Source: Lamellibrachia columna
Taxonomy: Eukaryota > Annelida > Polychaeta > Sabellida > Siboglinidae
Length of the DNA stretch: 64,000 bases
NCBI GenBank assembly: GCA_963662155.1
Contig: OY759266.1
Location: 12,642,835-12,706,834 of the forward strand
Reading direction: 5' to 3'
Shown: positions 14,001 through 28,275 of the stretch, piece by piece
Layout of the letters: every line of letters begins with the position of its first letter
Numbering within the stretch: position 1 is the first letter of the stretch
Notes under the pieces: model-generated
What the model was told of the DNA's origin: nothing
What the model saw: the letters and a program-made list of their open reading frames with translations, nothing else
Databases searched by the model: none
Program-made: the position numbers and the translations under genes

Positions 14001-17000
14001 ATGTGTTGCAGCTGCTGCTGAAGACAGGATCTGAGGGCAAGCAGACAGTGTTCCTGTTTTCGGACAATCAGATCAAGGACGAGTCATTCATGGAGGACAT
14101 TAGTATGATCCTAAACACCGGAGACGTGCCCAATCTGTACCCGTCTGACGAGAAGGCTGACATTATTGAGAAGATGCAGCTGGTGGCAAGGAATACGGTA
14201 AAACATGTCATGCATAGTCTTAGAATTTAATACAATTATATATATATATATTTATATATGTATGTATATATATATTTATTTATCTAATTATCAGTATTTT
14301 ATTATAATCATAATGCTATTTTGTGCTATGGTTATTTAAAAATAATAATAATTAGTAGTAGTAGTATTTTAATATATTTATTTCTTGATTTAGCAATCCT
14401 AGACCAGTATGACATTGTTAGTTTAGACAGAGGTTGAAGACCAATAACTCAGAGAATTTGGGCATTTTAATTATAAGAAAAAACCCAACTAACTGTGTAA
14501 GAGTTAACCAATGAAAATGTACATTCCTTTGAACTGTGAGTGTTACCCTACAGGGCTTGAACTGTGAGTGTTACCCTACAGGGCTTGAACTGTGAGTGTT
14601 ACCCTACAGGGCTTGAACTGTGAGTGTTACCCTACAGGGCTTGAACTGTGAGTGTTACCCTACAGGGCTTGAACTGTGAGTGTTACCCTACAGGGCTTGA
14701 ACTGTGAGTGTTACCCTACAGGGCTTGAACTGTGAGTGTTACCCTACATGGCTTGAACTGTGAGTGTTACCCTACAGGGCTTGAACTGTGAGTGTTACCC
14801 TACAGGGCTTGAACTGTGAGTGTTACCCTACAGGGCTTGAACTGTGAGTGTTACCCTACATGGCTTGAACTGTGAGTGTTACCCTACAGGGCTTGAACTG
14901 TGAGTGTTACCCTACAGGGCTTGAACTGTGAGTGTTACCCTACAGGGCAAGAAGATGGAGAGCACGCCCCTGGCCATGTACAACTTCTTCATTGAGCGCG
15001 TCAAAACCAACCTGCATATCGTGCTGGCGATGAGTCCCATTGGAGATGCCTTCCGCAACAGACTCAGGATGTTCCCTTCACTCATCAACTGCTGCACCAT
15101 TGACTGGTTCCAGGTGGGCATTGGCAGCATCTAAGGGGGTCACTAGCAGCATCTCTGTAGTCACTGGCCATGTCTAGGGGGGTCACTGGCAGCATCTAGG
15201 GGGGGTCACTGGCAATGTCAATGGGAGTCACTACCCAGCCAGCACACTTTCAGCGGCTCGAGAGCGGGCCGAGGGCAGCAAACTTATCGGTCCAACATCG
15301 GCATATGCCTGCGGGCCGATGTAAGTTTTGTCCATTAGCTCAACATCGGGCCGAGGGCGGCAAACTTATCGGTCCAACATCAGCATCCGGCTGCGGGCCG
15401 ATGTAGGTTTTGCCCATCGGGCCGAAGGCGGCAAATTTATCGGTCCAACATCGGCATCCGCTTGCGGGCCGATGTGGGTTTTGTCCATCGGCTTAACATC
15501 GAGCCGATGACAGCTCATAAGCAGTTGTCGATAGTAAGCCGCCTATGAACCGATGATTAGTCGCTCATTGGCCGACTGTGCCTAGTTTTGATAAATGTGT
15601 GTATATATATATATATACATATATATATAATTATAATATACACACATATGTATATATATACACACATACATATTAATTTTGGCAAAACTAGGCACAGTCG
15701 GCCTATGAGCAGCTAATCACCGTCCAATATAAATAAGCAGGAAAACAACAAGTCCAATGAAGATTGAAATAGGCCCAACAAAGGCATTTAAAATTTATTA
15801 ATCAATATGAGTTGTACAGTTTTATTAAGATACCTTCCACAATGTATTTTATTAAACCTATTAACATTAAGTCACTAATTAAGTCACCCCATATAAACTA
15901 TTGTAACAGGTATACATAATAACAAAACTACAGAAGTGGGCAACAAAAATTATAACAAACAGTCAGTATATAATGCACACACTTCTATCCATTGCTAAAA
16001 AGTGTCAAACTGCTAAATAAAAGTTGAAGATAGCTTTAAATGACAATTAAACTGTTATCACTAATATGTCAACAGAAACCTTCCTTAAACTGCCAGTTAA
16101 CCGTTCAAATGTATATTTATGAATACAGATTATACAGTATAACTTTACTATGATTTTTTCAGGTTCTCTTTTAAATAAACAATGCTCTTGGAATTAAAAA
16201 AAAAACTGATCAATGCAACGGCACCAAAGGCAAAGCACCAAGTCATTACTTTCAGTACAAGCATATTATCTTTTATATTGTTAACATTTTATCACAAATG
16301 TTTTGAGGTTGATATATGTATTCGTATGTAGATTTGTGTAATTTATTATACGATAATATTTAATAAATAAGCGTTGACCATCTCTTACTTGTACTTAAAT
16401 GAATGTACTAAAAAACATTCACTTCAATTGTTTACTCCTGCCACATCCTGCTTAGCCTATGTTTGGTCCATTCGGTGCTTCCTACCACCAACCCAATCAG
16501 ATACAAAGGCAGTTCGGAACCATTCCTGGATGACTCGCTTTATGTCTTGTTCATGGTTTAAGTTGTGCCATTTGTTGTCACTTCATTGTCTCGGACAGCA
16601 TCTGAAATATTAACATAACAATTAAGTTAACAATACCAAGTGTCCACGGCTCATGGAATTGGGCAATTCCCTTATGAAAATATACCATGTAAATGCCATG
16701 GTATACCATGGTGTTTTGAAACAGGTAAACCATGGTAAAATACCATGATATACAATAGAAACCATGGTAATCCATGGTGCTTTGAAACAGGGAAGCCATG
16801 GTAAAATACCATGTTGTTTTGAAACAGGTAAACCATGGTATACCACAGTTTACAATGTATACAACATTTTACAACTATAAAACAAGTATATTGATCGAGA
16901 ACGAATTAAGCAACCGATACAGGGCAGAATGAAATGAAAATTTCACAGAATATAATTATATGTATGTATGTATGCATGCATGCATGTATGCATATAATTA

Positions 17001-20000
17001 TGTGTTTCTGTTCTGATAAAGTATTCGCAAGAAATAAACATAAACAGACAGTACACACTGAGCCAGTATAAATAAATCTTCAGACTTCACCTATTATTGA
17101 CCTAAGGCTAAGCCTAAGCTATGCCTATGCCCATGGCTATGTCAGTTCACGGCTTTGGCTTTGCCGTTTGAGTTTGGCGCCTAAAATTACAATGTGCATA
17201 GTTCTACTTTCGTATACTTTGCGAACAAAAATAATTTATGTAATGCTAAAAATCAATGTATTGGATAGTACAAAATACAGCCAAAGATACACAAAGGAAT
17301 TTGTAAACTAAACAGCATCTAGGGGTGTCACTGGCAGCATCTAAGGGGGTCACTAGCAGCATTTCTGGAGTCATATCTAAGGGGGTCACTGGCAGCATCT
17401 GCAGACCTGCCAATATTTTATGAACAAAAAGCAGAAGATCTTCCTCTTACTGTAAAAAAAACACAGAAGACTTTTTGCTCGGAAAAACAACCAAATTTTA
17501 TATTGAAAAAATGTGGAAAACAAAAATGTACAACAAAAAAGTGCGAACAATGCCAATGAAATAACAAACATGGCGTACAATTTAAAATAACTGCTAAAAC
17601 TAGCCACTGCCACTCAGGCTCATCCGGGATAAAATTTTTGCCAGTCCAAAATGTTTTCAGAATGTAACAAAATGGATGTGCGCGCTCGATCGCACGCTCG
17701 GTCGCGTGATCAAAAATGTAAGTATAATATTCATATATAATCAAATTAACAATACGATAAAAATATATATGTATATTTACTTACATAATCATTTGACTAA
17801 GTCTTAAAAGACAGGGTAACTACCAATACATTTACCTGTACATATTGTGTGCATCATAAATAATAATCATTAATAATTCAAAATAACAACTGACAAACAT
17901 AGATCGTCTTCTAACGTGAGTCCATTTAGTGCCTGGGAATACTGCACCACCCACAATTAAAACATCATAGCTCTGCAAATTATCATCATAAACGTATGAA
18001 TGAGGTATCATTTTGTTGGTTGCTAAGATACTATTTTCTATAATAGAATGATAATAACTACAACACATTATGTAATCATGGGAACATTACTATCTGAAAT
18101 TTAAAATTTCATCACAACTGAAAGCAGATTTCACCCTGTTACCAAACAATTTTAGAGCGGCTGAATGTCCCTACATCCAGTGGTGAAAATGTAGCCAAAG
18201 ATGTAAGCTATACAATAAAACAAATATGAATCAAATACGTTGAACAGTTTTGTTTGCATCACGGTTTTTGTAGAACCATGTCAAACGTTGACGATTTTTA
18301 AAATGAGTATCAAAACACAAAGCAAATAATAAACATATTTCAACCTGCTACTAGATAATTTATGAGTTACTGAATGTCCCTATATCCAGTGGGACAAATG
18401 TAGCCATGTGTAAGCTTTAACATAAATTAAGCAAACATGAATCAAATATGTTGAGCAGTATTGTTTTTATGGTGTTTTATGTAGAAACATGTAAAATCAT
18501 TAAGTTCTGTTTGTTTTGGGTTTCCCCACGCACATCAAAGATGTTGAGTGGCAGGTGGATACAATGTAATTACTGGCGGGCGGCCGGCTTCCAAGAAAGT
18601 TATATTGGCTTGACCTATTTCTCAGTCTGAATTTGCCTGTCAACTGAATTTGTCACACGTTGTAGTTAGCATTGCGTTGGATAACGGGTATGTCGGATTA
18701 TAAAAACGACATGGACGGGCTAGTCCGTCCAAAATAAATCTTTACCCGTCCAAAAACGCACTTTACCCGTCCAAAAGACGGGTGGACGGGTCTGTGGATG
18801 AGTCGATGCTGAGTGCCACAGTTCAGTGTCATTCCCACACTCTAGTCTCAAGCAGCTGGTCTGTGGTTGTTGTAGATGCCGGTGGCATGTCGTGCCCTGT
18901 CGAGGTCTTTAGTTGGCCGGAACATGTGACAGTCATAGTCAGTGTTCACTTTCACCTGCAGCAGGTTGCACAGTGTCTCAGCACCAAGAGATGACCGGAA
19001 CTTGGTGTCGTTCTTGGTGCCAATTTTATTTTCACTTCGGGTGGCGCTGCGATCACCGGGGAAATCGGAAAAAAGCGGAAGGTTTTCAAAGCATAGCGGA
19101 ATAGCGGAAGGTTTTCTCAAAAACCCGAAAAAGCGGAAGATCTTCTGCCAAAAGCGTAAGACTTGGCAGGTCTGCATCTGGGGGATCACTGGCAGCAACT
19201 AGGGGGGTCTGGCAGCATTTAGGGGTGTCACTGGTAGCATTTATGGGTGTCACTGGCAGCATCTGGGGGGTCACTGGCAGCATCTAGGGGGTCAACGGCA
19301 ATGTCAATGGGAGTCACTGGCAGTATCTAGGGGTGTCACTGGCAGTGTCTAGGGGTCACTGGTGGCATCTCTGGGGGGGTAACTGGCAGCATTGTGACAA
19401 TGTGTGCTTGACATTGTGACAACGTGCAGTATGTGCTTGACATTGTGACAGTGTGCAGTATGTGTTTGACATTGTGACAGTGTGCGGTATGTGCTTGACA
19501 TTGTGACAATGTGCAGTATGTGCTTGACATTGTGATAATGTGAAGTATGTGCTTGACATTGTGACAATGTGAAGTATGTGCTTGACATTGTGACAATGTG
19601 GAGTATGTGCTTGACATTGTGACAGTGTGCAGTATGTGCTTGACATTGTGACAGTGTGCAGTATGTGCTTGGCATTGTGACAGTGTGCAGTATGTGCTTG
19701 ACATTGTGACAGTGAGCAGTATTTGCTTGACATTGTGACAATGTGCAGTATGTGCTTGACATTGTGACAGTGAGCAGTATGTGCTTGACATTGTGACAGT
19801 GAGCAGTATTTGCTTGACATTGTGACAATGTGCAGTATGTGCTTGACATTGTGACAGTGAGCAGTATGTGCTTGACATTGTGACAGTGTGCAGTATGTAC
19901 TTGACATTGTGACAATGTGCAATATGTGCTTGACATTGTGACAATGTGCAGTATGTGATTGACATTGTGACAGTGTGCAGTATTTGCCTGACATTGTGAC

Positions 20001-23000
20001 AATGTGCAGTATGTGTTTGACATTGTGACAGTGTGCAGTATGTGCTTGACATTGTGACAATGTGCAGTATGTATTTGACATTGTGACAGTGTGCAGTATG
20101 TACTTGATATTGTCACATGTACTTGATGCGTGTGACGTTTGCTGTAGGCGTGGCCGGAAGATGCCCTTGAGATGGTGGCCAACAAATTCCTGGAGGAGGT
20201 GGAGCTGGACGATGACATGCGACTCTCCACTGTCTTCATGTGTAAACACTTCCACGAGAGTGTGCGCCAACTGTCACAGCGGTCAGTTTCAAACCACAGA
20301 AAGACCACACACAGACCACACACATGGAACCATACAGACCACACACAGACCATGCACAGACCACACACAGACCATGCACAGACCACGCACAGACCACACA
20401 CATGGAAAAACAGACCATACACACAGACACATACATTTACACGCATGCACGCACGCACCCACACATGCGTGCATGCCACACACATCACGCAGAACATGCA
20501 CACACACACACACACGCATGCATGTACACACACACACACACACAATGCCCTTTTGAGGTCTCTCTTAACACTGTCCCTCCATCCCAATTTCAGTCTTCCT
20601 CTTCTCCTTCTACCAACCTCTTCTGTTTTCTGTTCTCTCTTTGTTAATCACTTGGTGAATGTGTCCTGCCCACCGCAGTCTACTCCCCACTACCGTCACT
20701 TTCAGGTGTTTCGTTCCGATTTCTTCTCTTAATTTCTCCATCTTCCTTCTGTCATCTTGTTTTACTTTACATATTCTCCAAACCCAGGAAATACATGTTA
20801 TGCCAGTTACGGCAATCAGCTTGAATCAATGACTGTGTTTTGCCTTGTGGCCCTGCACAGGTTCTTTGAAATCCTGCGACGTTTCAACTACGTCACCCCG
20901 ACCTCCTACCTGGAGCTCATCCACACCTTCAAGAAGCTGCTCAGCCTGAAGCGCGATGAAATCATGTTGCTCAAGAACCGCTACCTCAGTGGACTCGAGA
21001 AGCTCGCATTCGCTGCATCTCAGGTGGCAATCATGCAACGTGAATTGACTGATTTACAGCCGGAGCTGATTAAGACTTCAGCGGAGACAGAGCGACTGAT
21101 GGTGAAGATCGAGCAGGACACGGTGGAGGTGGAGGCCAAGAAAGAGGTACGGCACCAGCGTTGTATGCAATGTGCATAACATATATGACATAATTATATT
21201 CATTTATGGTCGAGTCGTTTATTTCTCATATGCACACACACAACACAGATTGTTCATACTACCTTTCTGCATCCAACTCGACCAGCTTGGTGTGGATTTT
21301 TTTTCATGGGGATTTCCTTGGATGGGCAAACGTTCCTAATGAATTTAATGATGTGGTCCACAGGTGGTTGCTGCTGACGAGGCCATAGCAAACGAGGCCG
21401 CTGCCAACGCACAAGCCATCAAGGATGAATGTGAAAGTGAGCTGGCCGAGGCGATCCCAGCCCTCGAGGCAGCCATCTCTGCTCTCAACACGCTCAAGTC
21501 TGCTGACATCACAGAGATCAAGGCCATGAAGGTCAGTCATATAGATCAAGGTCGTGAAGGTCAGACCTAGAGGTCAATGCCATGAAGTCGTACATTATAT
21601 GATGAGTGTGATGAGAGACTGTTAATGTGTTCTTGTTGCCAGAGCCCTCCATCAATCATCAAGCTGGTCATGGAATCAGTCTGTGTGATGCTGAGTATCA
21701 AGGGAGAGCGGAAGCCAGACCCAAGCACCGGGAAGATGGTGGAGGATTACTGGGGACCATCCCTCAAACTGCTCGGAGACATGAAGTTCCTGGACCGTCT
21801 CAAGACTTACGACAAGGACAACATCCCACCAGCCATCATGAAGAAGATCCGTTCCACGTAAGCTGTCCACTTGTGGCTCATTGGCTGAAGCAAGAATAGA
21901 GACTAAGTAGTAATACATAATACTAAGTATGATTGTATGTATATCCCCAGGTCGACAGGATGTGTGGCTGGTGGGTGCATCTAGTGTGTTCCAGTCAGAA
22001 GAAAACAAAATGCGCAAAAACAAAATGTCTTCCTTGTCCTCTTGCCATCTGGGAGTTTTGTTGTGGATGATAATTTTGTTAATGTTGCCAAATATTATTA
22101 AAAATATGGTTAATTTTGTGAGTCTGCCGCGTGGTCAGCTGACCTGTAACAATCACTGTTTGGCTTGACACAGCTACACACCCAATGAGGACTTTGACCC
22201 GACCATCGTGAAGAAAGCGTCCAATGCGTGTGAAGGACTTGTCAAATGGGTCAAGGCTATGGAAGTCTATGACCGGGTCGCCAAGGTCGTCGCCCCGAAG
22301 AAGATCAAACTGGCGGAGGCCGAGTCTGAGCTGGGCGCTCAAATGGAGAAGCTGAACCATAAGAGAAAGGAACTACAGGAGGTCAGATGACTAGCTTTTC
22401 CCTCCCTCCCTCCCTCCCTCCCTCCCTCCCTCCCTCCCTCCCTCCCTCCCTCCCTCCCTCCCTCCCTCCCTCCCTCCCTCCTCCCTCCCTCCCTCCCTCC
22501 CTCCCTCCCTCCCTCCCTCCCTCCCTCCCTCCCTCCCTCCCTCCCTCCCTCCCTCCCTCCCTCCCTCCCTCCCTCCCTCCCTCCCTCCCTCCCTCCCTCC
22601 CTCCCTCCCTCCCTCCCTCCCTCCCTCCCTCCCCCCTCCCCCTCCCCCCTCCCCCCTCCCCCTCCCCCCTCCCTCCCTCCCCCTCCCTCCCTCCCTCCCT
22701 CCCTCCCCTCCTCCCCTCCCTCCCTCCCTCCCCCTCCCTCCCCCCCTCCATCCCCCCTCCCTACCTCCTTCCCTCCCTCTGTGGTGCTGTATAAATAATA
22801 GTTATTGTTATTTACAGACTGATTGTTACAATGAGATGCCCTCAGACTATTTATAGGTCAGGAGCAGTACATTTACTAGAACAATGGCAGTGCAACACCA
22901 GTGTCTCAGGTGATTCGTGTACATTGTGAATCACTCTGAGCTCGGCTCTAATGATGTGTCTCTGTGTCATGTAGGTTGCAGACAAGCTGCAGGCTCTAAA

Positions 23001-26000
23001 TGATGAGTTTGAAGCGATGACGCAGAAGAAGAAAGATCTCGAAGACAACATTGATCTTTGTTCGAAGAAACTCGACCGGGCGGAGCAACTGATCGGAGGA
23101 CTTGGGGGTGAAAAGGTGACCTTTCACTCCAGAACCCCATAACCCCATTGTTTGTCTCTGCTATTATGCTCAGAATAATCATCCAGTTCATACAGCACTC
23201 TGCAAATGTTGACAGGAATATGTTCTTCAAACTTAAAGAAGGCAGTAGAACCAGAGGACACAAAGCAGCATTAGTTAAGGAGCAGTGTAGGTTGGACATG
23301 AGAAAGTACTCTTTCTCACAGAGGGTGATAAATGAATGGAACAAACTGCCAAACGATTGTGTTAATGCTAGTAGTGTAAATATGTTTAATAATAGAATTG
23401 ACAGATATTTGATAAGGGCGGGCTACACATAGATGAGAAAATTGTTGGACTCTCGATAAGCCAATGGCTTCCTTGTCCACATGCCATCTGAAACTTGTTG
23501 TTTGGGATGGCAGTCTTGTTAAATGTGGTTAATATGTCCAGGGTATTTTATATATCGGTATGTTTTCATTGAAAAGAATCACGTGCATTTTGTGTTGCAT
23601 ATTACAAAGACAGAATTGTGTAGTTTTATTCAGCTCAGTGCTCAGTGCTAATAGTGATAGACATGAAATGTGTAGTTTGATGCACTTGTTGCCGTATTCT
23701 GTACATCAATGATGCATTTATACATTTGTGTCGATACTAGTGATTTGAAGATGTTAGCAAACTCATACAATGTTTGGTGCTGTTTTATTGTTACAAAGGA
23801 TCGGTGGACAGAGAATGCAAAGGTCCTAGGCGAGAAGTACATCAATGTCACTGGTGATGTTCTACTCAGTTCGGCCGTCGTAGCCTACCTCGGGGCATTC
23901 ACCGTTGACTTCAGACAGGTCAGACTAATGCACAACTTTTTTATAGTCAACTTGAGACAGGTCAGACTATTGTGCACAACCAAGTGTGGATCAGATTTGA
24001 GAAAGTATTCATTCTCACTGCCGACAACAAACTGTGGAATAAATGGGGATTGTGTAAATGGTAACAGCGTGAATATGTTTATAAATAAAATTGACAGATA
24101 TCTTGCAAGGGTGGGTTATGAATAGATGAATAATTGTAGAACTCTTGATAAGCCAATGGTTCCTTGTCCGCCTTCTGGAGCTTGTGGCTTGGGATGGCAA
24201 TCTTGCTAAGCCTTGTTAAATAAATAGTTTGTGTGCTGTCAGCTAATGAATGCTCCCTGGTCGACACAGGACTGTATTCACGGGTGGCACGTCCTGTGTC
24301 AGGAGAAGGGAATCCCATGCTCCGAAGTGTTCTCCCTCAACTCCACTCTCGGTGATCCCGTCAAGATCCGGATGTGGCAGATTGCCGGTCTCCCTGTCGA
24401 CAACTTCAGTATTGACAACGGCATCATAGTGTCCAATTCACGGCGCTGGCCCCTCATGATTGACCCTCAGCGTAAGTGAGCAGGGAGGGGGAGTGTGATT
24501 GACCCCCAGTGTATGTGGGTGGGGGGGAGGGTGCTGGTCCTGATATTGTGTTGCTGGTTTGGGGAAAATTTACACTTGCATTAACTGAAATAGGTAACTG
24601 TTTCAATCTGTTTTGAATCAGGCAGTTTCTTACATGTTCAGAACATTGTGTGTCATGGTTCATGGTGTTTAGTTGGCATGTATTCTAAAGTCACTGGTAC
24701 TCTTTGTATATCAAGATGCTTGTCTTCAAACATTCTGCTCTTCTGTGACACTTAATGTCAATTGCATTATTTAAAAATTGTATGTTTTTGGTTTTTGTCT
24801 AGTCGAAATGAAGAAGTTTAAGGAAATTGCACGTATTTGAAAAAGGCAATAGGGGTTGTGGCAATATGGGATGTTGCAACAGGGGATATGGTGACAGGGG
24901 ATGTAGCAATAGGGGATGTAGCAATACGGCATGTGGCAATAGGGGATGTGGCAATAGGGGATGGGGCAATAGGGGACGGGGCAATAAGGGATGGGGCAAT
25001 ACAGGTAGTAGCATGATGATGTTATTATTCGGCCTTTTACACTGCATTTGATCAGTGACATAGACAATCAATTAATAAGTGTAATTATAATAAAGATTGC
25101 CCTTGCCAGATGAAGTATGACAACAAAAGTTTAGCTGTACTTGATATGCTTTTTACGATGAGTTGTGTAATGATTGAGACGATGCGTTGACAGGTCAGGC
25201 GAACAAGTGGATCAAGAACATGGAGCGCGAGAACAAACTGAATGCCATTAAACTGTCGGATGCCAACTACATCCGCACCCTCGAAAACTCTATCACGTTT
25301 GGCACCCCAGTGTTGCTCGAGAACGTTGGTGAGGAGCTCGAACCGATCCTCGAGCCAATTCTGCAGCGGCTGACATTCCGACAGCAGGGCGTGGACTACA
25401 TCAAGCTGGGCGACAACACGATTGAGTACTCAAAGGACTTTCGCTTCTACATTACGACCAGTTACCGTAATCCTCACTACATGCCTGAGATATCTGTAAA
25501 GGTAGGGTGTATGTCCGTGTGTGTGTGTGCGTGTGCATGTGCGTGCGTGCATGCATGCATGTTAGTGTGTGTGTGTGCGCATGCACGTGCGTGCATGCAT
25601 GCATGTTAGTGTGTGTGTGTGCATGCGTGTTCTAGTGCAGGCTGGAATGTTGTAAGTTACCAGAAGTTACTCCAGACAAGTTGGTTAGAACAAGTTGGTT
25701 AGAACACTCATAAGATATTTATATAATTATAATAAACTTCTATAGCGCCTAAATCCTGAGGAACCCGAGCTCAGAGATACAACAAACCAGAGTCGTTAAG
25801 CATGATATCATGAACAGGGACATGATATCATGAACAGGGACATGAGATCATGAACAGGGAAATGATATCATGAACAGGAACATGATATCATGAACAGGGA
25901 CATGAGATCATGAACAGGGACATGAGATCATGAACAGGGACATGATATCATGAACAGGGACATGATATCATGAACAGGGACATGATATCATGAACAGGGA

Positions 26001-28236
26001 CATCTCAAAAAAGAAAGTCATCATCAGAGTGAGGGGCCGCCAAGGATTTAGGGTGGAAATGCAATAAATAGGTCTTTATTAAGATGATTTTATACAGTTT
26101 GACATCTTACACATCTGTTGTTTGCTGTACGTACTACGTAGGGACGTGGTCACTCATGAGTGCCATACAATAAGTTTCTAGCAAAAAGCAAGGAGAGAGG
26201 GAACTGAGAGAGAGAACTGAGGTGTTTGCTGTTGTCACTGATCTGAACTGAAGTGAAATATATTTATTTGGTTACACACAACTAGCAAAGTTTTTACAGG
26301 AATAAAGAAAAAAGTCCATTGTAAAGCAGGATATTCTCTAGAAACATCACAGGGCTTATTATGAAAACCACTGAATAATATAGTAATAGTAGCACTTATT
26401 GTGAAAACCACTAAGCAATAGTAATCATTAAAATATAATAATTAAGCATATTTGAGGTTATGTTGCACTAGATTCAGTTCCAAGCAATACAGTCAAACTT
26501 ATGATTCAATCAACCAGGTGGTGCTGGTGAACTTCATGATCACACCACAAGGTCTTCAGGACCAGCTGCTCGGCATCGTCGCTGCAAAGGAGAAGCCGCA
26601 GCTTGAGGAGAAGAAGAATGAACTGATCATAGAGGGTGCTGCGAACAAGAAGAAACTGAAAGAGATTGAGGACAAGATTCTTGAAGTGCTGTCTTCAGAG
26701 GTATGACTGGCATTGACTGCAGTGTCAAACTGCAATGTGTACTCCCTTGAGGTGACTAAATTACAACGTATGCTCCCTTGATGTAACCACACTGCAATGT
26801 GTGCTCCCTTGAGGTGGCCATACAGCAATGTATGCTCCCTTGAGGTGGCAACACTGCAGTGTATGCTCCCTTGAGGTGACCATAGAGCAATGTATGCTCC
26901 GTTGAGGTGGCCACACAAAAATGTATGCTCCATTGAGGTGGCCACACAAAAAATGTAAGCTCACTAGAAGTGGCCACACTGTAATGTATGCTCCCTTGAG
27001 GTGTGGTATAAGGTAAAAAGATGGACATGAATTAAAAAAGGGCATGGATAAAAAGATGGGCATGGATACTTCTACAATGGCTTAATAACTGGGAGGATGG
27101 CTCTCTGGAATGAGTCTATATCAGACGCCGTGACAGCTTCCTGGGTGAGCGCATTCCACATTGGGATAGAGCGGACATAGAGTGAGTGCTGGCACAGCAG
27201 ACAGGAGGCTGGTAGATGGTGAGTTTTGTAATACATGTCTGATGTGTCAGTGTGACATGGCTGTGTTGTGTGTCATCCACTTGTGTTTGTTTGCAGGGGA
27301 ACATCTTGGAGGACGAGACAGCCATCATGGTGCTCTCCTCCTCCAAGACTCTCTCTGAGGAGATCTCCGAGAAGCAGGAGATCGCCAACATCACCGAGAG
27401 GGAGATTGACGACACGAGGAATGGGTACACACCGGTCGCCATTCACTCGTCCATTCTCTTCTTCTGTATATCTGACCTGGCCAACATTGAGCCCATGTAC
27501 CAGTACTCTCTCATATGGTTCATCAACCTCTATCTGCAGGTAAGATGTCGGTGAGCTGTGCCCAAGCACTGTTCTCCCATCCACTGTAGTTCCCTCTCTA
27601 TCCCAACGTCTCCCTCGTTCCCTATGTACCGTTCATCCCAAGTTAGTGCCTTATTTGAAATTGTATTAAAAAAGCATGCATTAAAATGTTGAATGTCATA
27701 CAAAACAGTTTGTATGTTTACAGGAAAACAAGACTGATTCGGTCATCAAAATGACGATTGTTAGGATTACTAGCAAAAAATACCCACCCTCTGGATTGGA
27801 TAACTTGGTAGTTCATGAGTTACTGTCATGATAACAATATTTACAACATTTTAGGATACACAACATTATCACAGAAATATCCATCTATGCCAATTGGTAC
27901 TTGGTGCTGCCAGTCCATATCTTGATGGCTTCTTGGAATCCAATTCTCGAAATTGCGACAATACTGGCAGTTATAGTAGCATCTACCCGGTAGTGATGTT
28001 TTACATAACTTCAAACAATCATGGAAAAGACGCATGACATTGTGAATGATTGTACATAATTGTTCACATAGCATTGCTAACAATTATACATAATAACTAC
28101 CAAGAATAATTCTAATGTTCACAGGGGAGGTAATAGTGGAGTGAATTTTGAAAAAAAATATTGTTATTTCACCTTCCTGGGGTTATAAATGAAACTGTGA
28201 AAGTGAGATGCAAAGCATCTAGGAGTAGCATAACAT

Positions 28237-28275
<39 letters not shown>

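Noticed and set aside
14529..14945. CRISPR-like array of regularly spaced repeats
   Set aside because: The units are directly contiguous with no unique spacers, in an animal gene; the same holds for the 25-bp and 29-bp arrays.
19336..20587. Minus-strand open frames up to 412 codons rich in Cys, His and Thr
   Set aside because: Produced by the 29-bp tandem array and the adjacent CA-rich tract; no protein-like composition outside the repeat.
22383..22794. Pro/Leu/Ser and Gly/Arg/Glu repeat proteins
   Set aside because: Translation of the (CCCT)n tract.
27841..28083. Minus-strand 80-codon frame with [11 protein letters not shown] as a gene
   Set aside because: Isolated, no splice partners and not recognised; left as possible transposon debris.
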